Assembly: GCF_014692505.1 (NCBI RefSeq)
Contig: NZ_JACNYK010000002.1
Span: forward strand, 682,001-746,000
Reading direction: 5' to 3'
Origin: Sphingobacterium arenae
GTDB lineage: Bacteria > Bacteroidota > Bacteroidia > Sphingobacteriales > Sphingobacteriaceae
DNA: 64,000 bases
In this document: positions 18,459-26,751 of the stretch, one piece after another
How the letters are laid out: each line of letters opens with the position of its first letter
Numbering within the stretch: position 1 is the stretch's first letter
Notes under the pieces: generated by a model
The model's input: the letters and a program-made list of their open reading frames with translations, nothing else
What the model was told of the DNA's origin: nothing
Database searches by the model: none
Made by a program: the position numbers and the translations under genes

Positions 18459-19637
18459 TTATCTTGGCATTTTCATCAGGGTTGGATAAAACCATCCTGA
18501 GTGCGTTATTGTTGTTCCGTCGTATCCTCCTTTTATCGGTCTATGTCCTGAAACAAATGTTTCATACTCATCATCATAAAAATCATTCATTGCTTCCAAT
18601 AGGTCTACCGGCCAATCGTCGTCTTGTGGACCACCCGCGCCCATTGGATAATGTGGCCATTCATCTTTATGCTGCACGTAATAGTGCAAATAGTCAAGTG
18701 CCTGTTTCAACGTACCAGCGGTATCCGGAACAAAATTAAATATATCATCTTGATCCCTATTTAAAGCCAATTGAGCAGTCATGGTGATGGGGGTTAATGC
18801 AAAATAAGTATACCATAATCCATTAACTCCCCGAAGTACTTCTTTGGGCATATGGCCATCACTCGCAATATTTTTGTCCATGCGTAATTTTACGCGGTTG
18901 ATTTCGAATGTGAGCTTTGTATCGTCCTCTAGTAAATGATAAGAAGCAGCTACCGCGAAAGTTCCCCAATCTCCTTTATTATCTGTCCATGCTTTGGTGG
19001 TTGCTACGGCTGGAACATACACATCCTCCAACCACACTTTAAACTGATTCTTGTCTATCGTAGGCCAAACCGTATGCCCCATTAACAAGTCAGCAGCAGC
19101 AAGCAGTCCTGCCATACCATAAGCTGCAATGAGTCGGCTATCATCGGCATGGGAAATCGCAACGTTCGTCTGCGCCCATGCATTGAGAAAATAAATAGCC
19201 TTTTCAGCATAGGATGTGTCACCTGTTAGGGAAAATGCCAGTGCAGTTGTATACGCCCCGTGACCATCGCTAAGTATACCGGCCTTTGCGGCTCGATGAC
19301 CGGGGGTATCTTCATAATATTTTGGCACATAGACAGTATCTGTTGCATGATGACTAATTGTCTTGAATGCGTCTGCTTTATCGATAAAATCATCATAGGC
19401 ACTGCTCCAGGGCTCCAGTCCTCCATCCACTTTGCCTCGAACAAACGTAAGCTGATCCTGGGTATGAAGTAGACGTGGAAACAAAGTATCTGCCGGGACG
19501 GGGATTACCATTACCGGAGATAAATTAGTCAGCTTCTCTTCTTCGTGAGCTAAATATAGCTCCTCTTGAAACGAACAAGAGATAAAAGCTAAGCAAATAA
19601 GTAAATTTAAACTGATTAATTTAAACGCTTTTTTCAT
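18459..19637 (-). CDS. alginate-lyase-superfamily lipoprotein (PF05426-like)
   Basis: This 392-aa lipoprotein has the lipobox AFISC at about residue 21. The fold is predicted as an alpha/alpha toroid. The stretches HADDSRLIAAYGMAGLL, DNKGDWGTFAVAASYHLL and the motif GVNGLWYTYFALTPIT (candidate Tyr and neighbouring catalytic residues) fit the alginate-lyase superfamily, which includes PL5 and the glucuronan lyases of PL38. It probably acts with the heparinase-like lyase on the same uronate polymer. It sits 27 bp after the M23/PKD gene and 38 bp before the next lyase. Family placement at superfamily level is good; the PL number is uncertain. Confidence 0.8.
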   Translation of the reverse strand: MKKAFKLISLNLLICLAFISCSFQEELYLAHEEEKLTNLSPVMVIPVPADTLFPRLLHTQDQLTFVRGKVDGGLEPWSSAYDDFIDKADAFKTISHHATDTVYVPKYYEDTPGHRAAKAGILSDGHGAYTTALAFSLTGDTSYAEKAIYFLNAWAQTNVAISHADDSRLIAAYGMAGLLAAADLLMGHTVWPTIDKNQFKVWLEDVYVPAVATTKAWTDNKGDWGTFAVAASYHLLEDDTKLTFEINRVKLRMDKNIASDGHMPKEVLRGVNGLWYTYFALTPITMTAQLALNRDQDDIFNFVPDTAGTLKQALDYLHYYVQHKDEWPHYPMGAGGPQDDDWPVDLLEAMNDFYDDEYETFVSGHRPIKGGYDGTTITHSGWFYPTLMKMPR

Positions 19638-19664
19638 AATGATTTAATTTTAGTGTATAATTTG

Positions 19665-21080
19665 TTATTCTTCTACAACAATTTTCATTTTTACCGTCAC
19701 CTCATGACCATCTGTTCCTCTCCCCGAAAAAGTTGCTGTGTAAGTTCCCGGATTAGCATATTGATACTCGTATTCTTTTTCTATGGTTTTTGCAGACGAA
19801 CCGTCGCCGGTATCGAGCGATACATCTCCTTTTATCCCCGTGAGTCGATTCCAGAAACGTACTGTCTGTCCCGGTCTCAGCCCTCGTACCGGTGTATGGT
19901 ATGCCCAACCGTATGCTAATGATTCATTATTCCGATTATCAAAGACGCGCACCTGCAAAAAGTCTCGATCTTCAGATCCATCATCGGTTCGAACAATCAA
20001 TTCTTCTGTATATAACCCGGGACGAGAATAGCGAAGTTTATGTTTTGCTTGGTTGACGATCTGCCCGTCGTGCAATTTCCAGGTATAATCAATAATACGG
20101 TGCCCGGTACGGACAATACTTCTGGTGGCATCTAACGCTACTTCTTCTCCGGGCATGGTATAAGCATAGCTTCCGGATATAGCTATTAAATTTTCCGGAT
20201 AGTCACGGAAATATGCTTCGATCAAAAATGGAAATGTACTAACTGGTCTACCTTTGTACGTAAAATCAATGTGTAGATGGGGATCTCTATACTGCGCTCC
20301 TGGGCGACGATAGGTATTCCCGGTCTTGGCCAGTATTTCACCGTCTTCAATATGAACGTCTTTTTGGATATTTTTTTGAACTGTAGTCGTATTGACATGT
20401 GAGACACGATAAGTAAAATCTGCGTCATGCCGCACAACAATGGCATTACTTTTACCATCTCCTTTAGGCAAAGGAGTTTCCATCACAGTCCCTTCAAGAA
20501 TAGCCTGTACTTCAAGTTGATCTGGAATAGCTCCAAAATCCTCTCCGCGGTGGTAGTATAAGGAATTATAAGGCACTAATGATCCCCAAGTGTTTTGATA
20601 AGGGGATGATCCCCACCGATAGGATCGTATCGGAAATAGCATATCACTCGGTCCCCAGCTTTCGTTGTCAAGTGCTACCGCAATACGCGCGTCTTTTAGA
20701 AAGTTTTCTATCGCTAAAAAAGAGGCTTCTTTTGCCCATCTTTTCGTATCCTCTACATATAGGCGGAAACCGTCGACTGAAACAGGGCTTTGATAGGGCC
20801 GCTTTATTAATTCCACTTTTCTGCCATTCACCTCTAAGGACAAACGTACACTTTTTAAGTGTTTGGCTTGATATTCCTTGGGGATACGATGCCAGTAATT
20901 AGGTTCATATTCATGATCAATGCTTACTAGTTTTAATTTGCACGTATGCTTCTCACCATATCTATCTTGTAAAGTGATATGGTGGTCATCTCCAATATTG
21001 AAGTCAATATACATAGGCCATGCCGCTGCTTGTTGGCATATGGCTGCATAGAGTAACAATCCCAAAAAACGAATCATCAT
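19665..21080 (-). CDS. M23-type (LytM) metallopeptidase-like protein with PKD-like domains
   Basis: The protein has 471 aa from the ATG at 21080. It carries a signal peptide and a beta-rich N-terminal domain. A LytM/M23 domain with the zinc motifs HRGEDFG (HxxxD) and PHLHIDF (HxH) spans about residues 175-295. Two PKD-like beta-sandwich domains follow (about 310-395 and 400-470). M23 enzymes cut peptidoglycan cross-bridges, and all ligands look intact, so it could be catalytic. It is unusual inside a PUL: it lies one base after the DUF5017 stop and is certainly co-transcribed with the glycan genes. A glycan-binding or glycan-processing role for the LytM fold is a speculative alternative. Confidence 0.8.
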   Translation of the reverse strand: MMIRFLGLLLYAAICQQAAAWPMYIDFNIGDDHHITLQDRYGEKHTCKLKLVSIDHEYEPNYWHRIPKEYQAKHLKSVRLSLEVNGRKVELIKRPYQSPVSVDGFRLYVEDTKRWAKEASFLAIENFLKDARIAVALDNESWGPSDMLFPIRSYRWGSSPYQNTWGSLVPYNSLYYHRGEDFGAIPDQLEVQAILEGTVMETPLPKGDGKSNAIVVRHDADFTYRVSHVNTTTVQKNIQKDVHIEDGEILAKTGNTYRRPGAQYRDPHLHIDFTYKGRPVSTFPFLIEAYFRDYPENLIAISGSYAYTMPGEEVALDATRSIVRTGHRIIDYTWKLHDGQIVNQAKHKLRYSRPGLYTEELIVRTDDGSEDRDFLQVRVFDNRNNESLAYGWAYHTPVRGLRPGQTVRFWNRLTGIKGDVSLDTGDGSSAKTIEKEYEYQYANPGTYTATFSGRGTDGHEVTVKMKIVVEE

Positions 21081-21081
21081 G

Positions 21082-21957
21082 CTAGGGTTCAATAGTTATC
21101 GAAATGGTTCGAGTGGCTTTCTTTTCTTCAAGTGCGGTAACATTCACGGCTTCAAACCTCGTATTGTACATCCCGGATTGGTTAAACACGTAATGATATT
21201 CTTTCTGCTGTCGATCAATAACAGCTTTAATAGGTACCCCTCCGGGTTGTAGCGCATCGGTATCTATCGGATCTGCTATTGCCCATCCTTCTGCGTATGT
21301 AGTACTCCCTGCGGGGTCAAATAACAAGCGGCCACCTGGCCCGTCTGCTGACCATCCCCACCCTGCTCCGGTTGCATTTCCGGCAAAATTGACAAACTTC
21401 CAATCCACAGATGTGTGCAAGGCGACATTGGATACAGATCCTGGTAATGCTACGTCGACCTTAAAATGATTGACCCACCAGTTACGTTGGGTAGCTGTCG
21501 CACTAGCTTCTCCTACATAACGAAAAGCAATATACAAAGGATGCCCTTCGATCACCAGATCGGTTATACTAGCTGTGCCTGACGGTCTTAGGGTTGTATT
21601 AATACCGAGTAAGAAACGGTCTGTGATATCGTGCCATGTGGCAGTATTAATACCGGATTCGGTGTAGTCCCCATTAAAATCCGAAGACGCCATCACACGG
21701 AGTTGGTTTTCCTGGGATCCAAACCGCACCTGACTTGCGAATGATAACTGCAAGTCACCTACTTCCCCCGAGTAGAATGTGATTACGTCTGCTTTTCCTT
21801 CGAGTATGAACCTAATGGTATCACCCACGTTATATGTATCTGACAAGGTATAGACATCAAAATCTGGCTGGGATACCTTGAGGTCTTCATATCGATCACA
21901 AGATGCTATCGTCATCATACTAATGAGTACAAAAGCATAATTTAGTATATTTTTCAT
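21082..21957 (-). CDS. DUF5017 surface glycan-binding-type lipoprotein
   Basis: This 291-aa lipoprotein has its lipobox (TIASC) at about residue 20. After the anchor come the stretches YNVGDTIRFILEG and ITFYSGEVGD, diagnostic of DUF5017 proteins. These follow SusD in many PULs and act as surface glycan-binding proteins (SusE/F-like position). A C-terminal PKD-like sandwich includes NQSGMYNTRFEAVNV. It lies 43 bp after susD and 1 bp before the M23/PKD gene. It should bind the polysaccharide at the cell surface; specificity is not visible from sequence. Confidence 0.82.
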   Translation of the reverse strand: MKNILNYAFVLISMMTIASCDRYEDLKVSQPDFDVYTLSDTYNVGDTIRFILEGKADVITFYSGEVGDLQLSFASQVRFGSQENQLRVMASSDFNGDYTESGINTATWHDITDRFLLGINTTLRPSGTASITDLVIEGHPLYIAFRYVGEASATATQRNWWVNHFKVDVALPGSVSNVALHTSVDWKFVNFAGNATGAGWGWSADGPGGRLLFDPAGSTTYAEGWAIADPIDTDALQPGGVPIKAVIDRQQKEYHYVFNQSGMYNTRFEAVNVTALEEKKATRTISITIEP

Positions 21958-22000
21958 GGCTAAACTTTAAATAAGTGTATTCAATATAATTATTGCTGAC

Positions 22001-23527
22001 CTACCACCCCGCATTCTGTTCAAGATCTCTATTCAAACTCAACTCTCGCGCAGGAATAGGAAATAGGACGTTCCGATCGGTAACATTTTCAAAGGCCATT
22101 CTGTAAAATGCACCGGCGGGTAAGGTGCTTAAAACCTCTTTCATCTCCAATGTCAATATTCCCCATCGAATAAGGTCATACTTTCTAAGTGCTTCGAAAC
22201 ACAATTCCCGAGCTCGCTCTTCTTGAATGATCTGCTGGAACGTAACTCTATCCGTAATTTCATCAGTTCCCTCAAACAGCATAACCTGTGCTCTATCCCG
22301 AACTTGATTGAGTGCCGCGTGTGCATCGGCTGTCGGGCCATTAAGTTGATTTTCGGCTTCCGCATACATCAATAATACATCGGCATACCGTAATAACGGA
22401 AAGTTGATCGGTGTACCCAAACGGTGTTTAGGAATTACAACTTCATGCTCTCGACGATATTTGCCCGGATTTCTTTCAAGTATAGGCCGATCAACGCGAT
22501 TTCCCTGCGCATCATAAGTAAAAGGACATATAGCCCAATCTCTTCTTATATCATCATCGTCATAAAGATTATAGAGTTTCGGAGTGGCGCGTATAAATCC
22601 ATATGCGTGCCCGATTACATCTTCATTGGTAGTAAACACACCGTTTACATTGCCCACTCTTCCTACTGCATGAAACGCGTCGGTAAGATTTCCCCAAAAT
22701 TCAACCTCAAGAATGCTTTCTTTTATATCGTACAAATCTTGAGAATAGTTTAGAAACACCTGCTCAAAGGATGGATTTAGCATATGGCCTTCGAGGGGAT
22801 CCATGACTTTTTCAGCCCATTCTTTGGCGTCTTTATACTTTGATTCGTCTTTAATAGGATAACCTGCCCAATGAAGATAAACTCTGGCTAACATTCCTCT
22901 CACTGCCGAACGGCTTACTCTCCCACCAAAACCGACACTAACCGCAGAAGGAACCAATGATTCTGCTTCTTTCATATCGGCCACGATTTGTTCATATACG
23001 TGTACCGCACTCGCCCGCGGAATATTGTTGCCTTGTGCTGATTCCGTTGGTTCTAAAATTAGTGGTACACCTCCCCAGTTTATGACCAATAGAAAATAAA
23101 AATATGAACGCAGGAAAAGTGCTTCACCTTTTATAACAGCTCTTCTCTGTTCATCCATATTAGGTTTATCTATATTTGTTAACAGGATATTGGCACGATT
23201 TATTCCCTCATATAAGGTCCTCCACAAATTCGTCACCGTGACATCTGAAGGCCCGAAGACATAAACCTGTGGACCATTCACCTTGCTTGCGGCGCGATAA
23301 TATCCTTCATCGGCTTCTGTACCCATCTCGGAGATATAATTAGTGGAATACAAGTTGCTGTGCGCCAATATTTCATAGACTCCTGATAATGCATAGTCCA
23401 AATGGGCTTCTGTATTAAAATAATTTACAGGCGATAGAAAATCATCTGGGGTGGTTTCGAAGAATTTATCACATGAATAAAAAATCATAAAAATCAGTGA
23501 TAGCGAAACTATTTTTAATTTTTTCAT
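22001..23527 (-). CDS. susD: SusD/RagB nutrient-uptake lipoprotein
   Basis: This 508-aa lipoprotein has the signal FMIFYSC. TPR-like helices (including EGINRANILLTNI and KGEALFLRSYFYFLLV) form the SusD core, and the C-terminal block has LRYADVLLMYAEAEN and ARELCFEALRKYDLIRWG. SusD caps the SusC barrel and captures oligosaccharides. It follows susC by 20 bp and precedes the DUF5017 lipoprotein. The paired arrangement, family length and motifs leave little doubt. Substrate specificity follows from the neighbouring lyases rather than from this sequence. Confidence 0.95.
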   Translation of the reverse strand: MKKLKIVSLSLIFMIFYSCDKFFETTPDDFLSPVNYFNTEAHLDYALSGVYEILAHSNLYSTNYISEMGTEADEGYYRAASKVNGPQVYVFGPSDVTVTNLWRTLYEGINRANILLTNIDKPNMDEQRRAVIKGEALFLRSYFYFLLVINWGGVPLILEPTESAQGNNIPRASAVHVYEQIVADMKEAESLVPSAVSVGFGGRVSRSAVRGMLARVYLHWAGYPIKDESKYKDAKEWAEKVMDPLEGHMLNPSFEQVFLNYSQDLYDIKESILEVEFWGNLTDAFHAVGRVGNVNGVFTTNEDVIGHAYGFIRATPKLYNLYDDDDIRRDWAICPFTYDAQGNRVDRPILERNPGKYRREHEVVIPKHRLGTPINFPLLRYADVLLMYAEAENQLNGPTADAHAALNQVRDRAQVMLFEGTDEITDRVTFQQIIQEERARELCFEALRKYDLIRWGILTLEMKEVLSTLPAGAFYRMAFENVTDRNVLFPIPARELSLNRDLEQNAGW

Positions 23528-23547
23528 AATACTTCTTTTTCAATACG

Positions 23548-26500
23548 TTATAATGTCGCTTTTAATCCAACTACAAACGTTCGGGAGCGAGGATAGGGGG
23601 CATAATCGAAGCCTGGTGTCAATACGGAATTGCGAACCGAAACTTCTGGATCCATGCCTGAATAATTTGTCCAGGTCCAAAGGTTCTGTGCGGTAAGGTC
23701 TATCGATAACTTCTTTAGGGCAACCTTAGAGGTCAAAGCCGAAGGAAGTGTGTAAGAGAGCGCAACTGTTTTTAGTCGTAAAAACGAGCCGTCTTCGATG
23801 ACTCTCGAAGAATATGTCCCGACCGGAGCATTACCTCCTGCCCTAGGTATCGTGTTACTAGGATTCTCAGGCGTCCATCGATCGATTACGCTAGCAAATT
23901 GATTTAGGTTAGCTCTTGGTCGTTCACCCTCAAAGATAATACGGTTTGCATTGTATACATCATTACCATACGACCATTGGAAAAATACATGCAGCTGAAA
24001 GGCATCGTACGAAAAGTTATTCGCAAAACCGCCGATATGTAAAGGGATAGGTTTTCCCAAAATCGTTTGATCGTATGCATTTACAGTTCCGTCACCATTT
24101 ACGTCTTTATATCGGATATCTCCTGGTTTAATTAAACTACGGGCATTACCGTTATCGGCGACGTCACCTTTTAATACGTATGATCCATTTGCTAATTTAT
24201 CAAAATCTTCCAACTGATATATACCATCGAATACAAACCCATAAAACATCGCAGCGGGACTTCCTAAACGAGCCATATATAAAGGCACTTGCGCATAAGC
24301 GTATTCCCAAGGAAGTGCTGTTAGACGATTGTCTTCATTTTCTGCTAGTTCTAGAATTTTATTACGGTTAAAGGCAATATTAAAACTGCTTTCCCATTTA
24401 AATTTTGGGGTATTAATGTTTACGGAGCTGATTGTTAATTCTAATCCTTCATTTCTCACGGAACCAATATTGCTATAAACAGCTGCGTATCCGGTAGTAT
24501 ATGGCACGCTGGCGTTTAACAACAAATCTCGTGTCGTCTTTCGATAGAGATCAGCAGTAAAATCAACGCGCCCATTGAACAACGAAAGATCCATTCCCAT
24601 ATCTATTTGCTGCGTTGTTTCCCACTTTAATTTTGCATTTCCCAGATTATTTGGTGTAATGATCGGTTGAGGAGTACCATTGTTAAACGAGTAGCCATCA
24701 TAGGTATTCATTGTAAAGCTGGGAAGGTATACAAAATCACCCACGCGGTTATTACCTGTAGTACCGAAACTGGCCCGGATCTTGGCATTGGTAATAAACG
24801 AGAGGTTCTGCATAAATTTTTCCCGACTCACAGTCCAGGCCAACGCTGCCGAGGGAAAATATCCCCATCGATTGTAAGAGGGAAATTTAGAGCTCCCATC
24901 GGCACGGAAGCTAACCGTTGCATAGTACTTTGATTGATAGTGGTAGTTAACTCTTCCCAAAACAGACCCTAACGTTGATGTGCTTTTTAACGACGTATTA
25001 CTGTAAGGAATACCTTCGTCCAGTCCGCTAATGCCTAATTCTTCATTGGGTACATTCATAGCGGCAAAACCATACCGCCCGAAGTTATTCCCTTGCATTG
25101 TAATTCCCCCAAGGGCTTCTATTCGATGGTCTTTTTTGAATTGCTTACGGTAGGTTAATGTATTTTCATTCAACCAAGTGCTGACTTCCTGATGTTCAAC
25201 ACTGCCGTTGACTCCCCTTGTATTGTTGGGATTTCGATTGCTTCCTCGGGAAGTCAATGAGTTGTAAAATCTGTCTGTACGACGTACCTGCCCTTTGTAT
25301 GATCCGGTCACTTTTAAGGTCAACTCTGGTAAAATTTTGTAACTAACAAAAGAGTTAAGCAATAAATCGTTGCGTTTAGATGCCATTAAGGTATTATTGG
25401 CGTTAATAATAGGATTGATACGGAGATCGGCTCCAGAGAAATCTTCAGGGTCTAAAAACTCGTCTTCTAAATCAATGTTATTTCCGGTAATTGGCCTATA
25501 TCCCCACACACCATAAAATAGATTGCTGGTGGCTGATCCAGACTCTCCAATAGCAACTGGTTGACCATGCGTACCAACACTGCTATAATTGATATTTAAC
25601 CCAGCGGTCAATTTCTCATTTACAATCTGTTCAACAGATGCACGGACCTGAGCACGTTCATATCCGGAATTAATAATAACACCTTTTTGATCGTATAAAG
25701 ACCCCGACAATGAATATCTTGTTTGTGCATCTCTACCTCCACCCCCACGTAGTGCGATATTGTGGATTTGAATAGGAGCCGTACGGGTCACTTTATCCTG
25801 CCAATCATATCCCGTTACTAAACGGTAGGACTCCAGATCTCGTCCGTTTACAAAATAGCGTTCTTCTGTTAGTGTAGGATTGAACTCATAATGGTACTTG
25901 ACAAATTCATAGGGGTTCAACAGATCCATTTTTTTTGTAACCTGCTGTGAGCCGTATGAACCATTGTACGTAATAACAGGATTGCCTATCTGTCCTTTCT
26001 TCGTTTCTACAACGACCACACCATTTGCTCCTCGAGCTCCATATATCGCCGTCGCAGATGCATCTTTGAGCACATTAATAGAAGCAATATCATCGGGATT
26101 TAAAATGGCGTCTTCTGCTTCGACAGGAAAACCATCTATAACATATAACGGGGAATTATCTTGCGTAAGAGAGTTACCTCCACGCACAACAATGTTCATA
26201 GCTTCTCCGGGCTGACCATCGTTTGAAGACACTTGAACCCCAGCTACCCGACCTGCTAGTGCTTCTGTAAACGAGGCAACGGGAGCTTTAACGATATCGT
26301 CCATTCGAACCTGCCCCACGGATCCCGTCAGGTCCTTTTTTAAGACTTCTCCATATCCCACCACCACGATCTCTTCCATAAGAGAAGCTTCTTCTACTAA
26401 GGCTACTTCAAGCTCCTTCTTTCCCCTTAATGGTATCTCTTTTCTTACATATCCAATCCGAGATAAAATAATTGTCGCATCTTCTTGAACGTCTGTTAGG

Positions 26501-26730
26501 ACAAATCTCCCCTGTTTGTCTGTAGTCGTTACAAACGAAGTACCTTTTACGGTGACGTTTACCCCTTCTAATGGCGTGTTATTGTCGTCCGATACAATTC
26601 TTCCTTTAACCGAATATTGTATTGTATTTGAAACCTCATATACGCTAGCCGACAGCGATAAAGGATAAATAAGCGGTATCGATATACATATTAGTATTAA
26701 CGAAGACCATAATTTTGGTTTTATTTTCAT
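23548..26730 (-). CDS. susC: SusC/RagA TonB-linked outer-membrane transporter
   Basis: This 1060-aa TonB-dependent transporter has a signal peptide. A carboxypeptidase-regulatory-like N-terminal domain contains GRIVSDDNNTPLEGVNVTVKG. The plug domain contains EEIVVVGYGEVLKKDLTGSV and YVIDGFPVEAEDAILNPDD with SATAIYGARGANGVV. The rest is a 22-strand barrel ending in the aromatic-rich FVVGLKATL. It imports oligosaccharides across the outer membrane with the SusD lid. No N-terminal signalling extension is present, so it does not itself control an anti-sigma factor. It is the third gene of the nine-gene operon. Confidence 0.96.
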   Translation of the reverse strand: MKIKPKLWSSLILICISIPLIYPLSLSASVYEVSNTIQYSVKGRIVSDDNNTPLEGVNVTVKGTSFVTTTDKQGRFVLTDVQEDATIILSRIGYVRKEIPLRGKKELEVALVEEASLMEEIVVVGYGEVLKKDLTGSVGQVRMDDIVKAPVASFTEALAGRVAGVQVSSNDGQPGEAMNIVVRGGNSLTQDNSPLYVIDGFPVEAEDAILNPDDIASINVLKDASATAIYGARGANGVVVVETKKGQIGNPVITYNGSYGSQQVTKKMDLLNPYEFVKYHYEFNPTLTEERYFVNGRDLESYRLVTGYDWQDKVTRTAPIQIHNIALRGGGGRDAQTRYSLSGSLYDQKGVIINSGYERAQVRASVEQIVNEKLTAGLNINYSSVGTHGQPVAIGESGSATSNLFYGVWGYRPITGNNIDLEDEFLDPEDFSGADLRINPIINANNTLMASKRNDLLLNSFVSYKILPELTLKVTGSYKGQVRRTDRFYNSLTSRGSNRNPNNTRGVNGSVEHQEVSTWLNENTLTYRKQFKKDHRIEALGGITMQGNNFGRYGFAAMNVPNEELGISGLDEGIPYSNTSLKSTSTLGSVLGRVNYHYQSKYYATVSFRADGSSKFPSYNRWGYFPSAALAWTVSREKFMQNLSFITNAKIRASFGTTGNNRVGDFVYLPSFTMNTYDGYSFNNGTPQPIITPNNLGNAKLKWETTQQIDMGMDLSLFNGRVDFTADLYRKTTRDLLLNASVPYTTGYAAVYSNIGSVRNEGLELTISSVNINTPKFKWESSFNIAFNRNKILELAENEDNRLTALPWEYAYAQVPLYMARLGSPAAMFYGFVFDGIYQLEDFDKLANGSYVLKGDVADNGNARSLIKPGDIRYKDVNGDGTVNAYDQTILGKPIPLHIGGFANNFSYDAFQLHVFFQWSYGNDVYNANRIIFEGERPRANLNQFASVIDRWTPENPSNTIPRAGGNAPVGTYSSRVIEDGSFLRLKTVALSYTLPSALTSKVALKKLSIDLTAQNLWTWTNYSGMDPEVSVRNSVLTPGFDYAPYPRSRTFVVGLKATL

Positions 26731-26751
26731 GTTATTGAAGGTATAATTATG

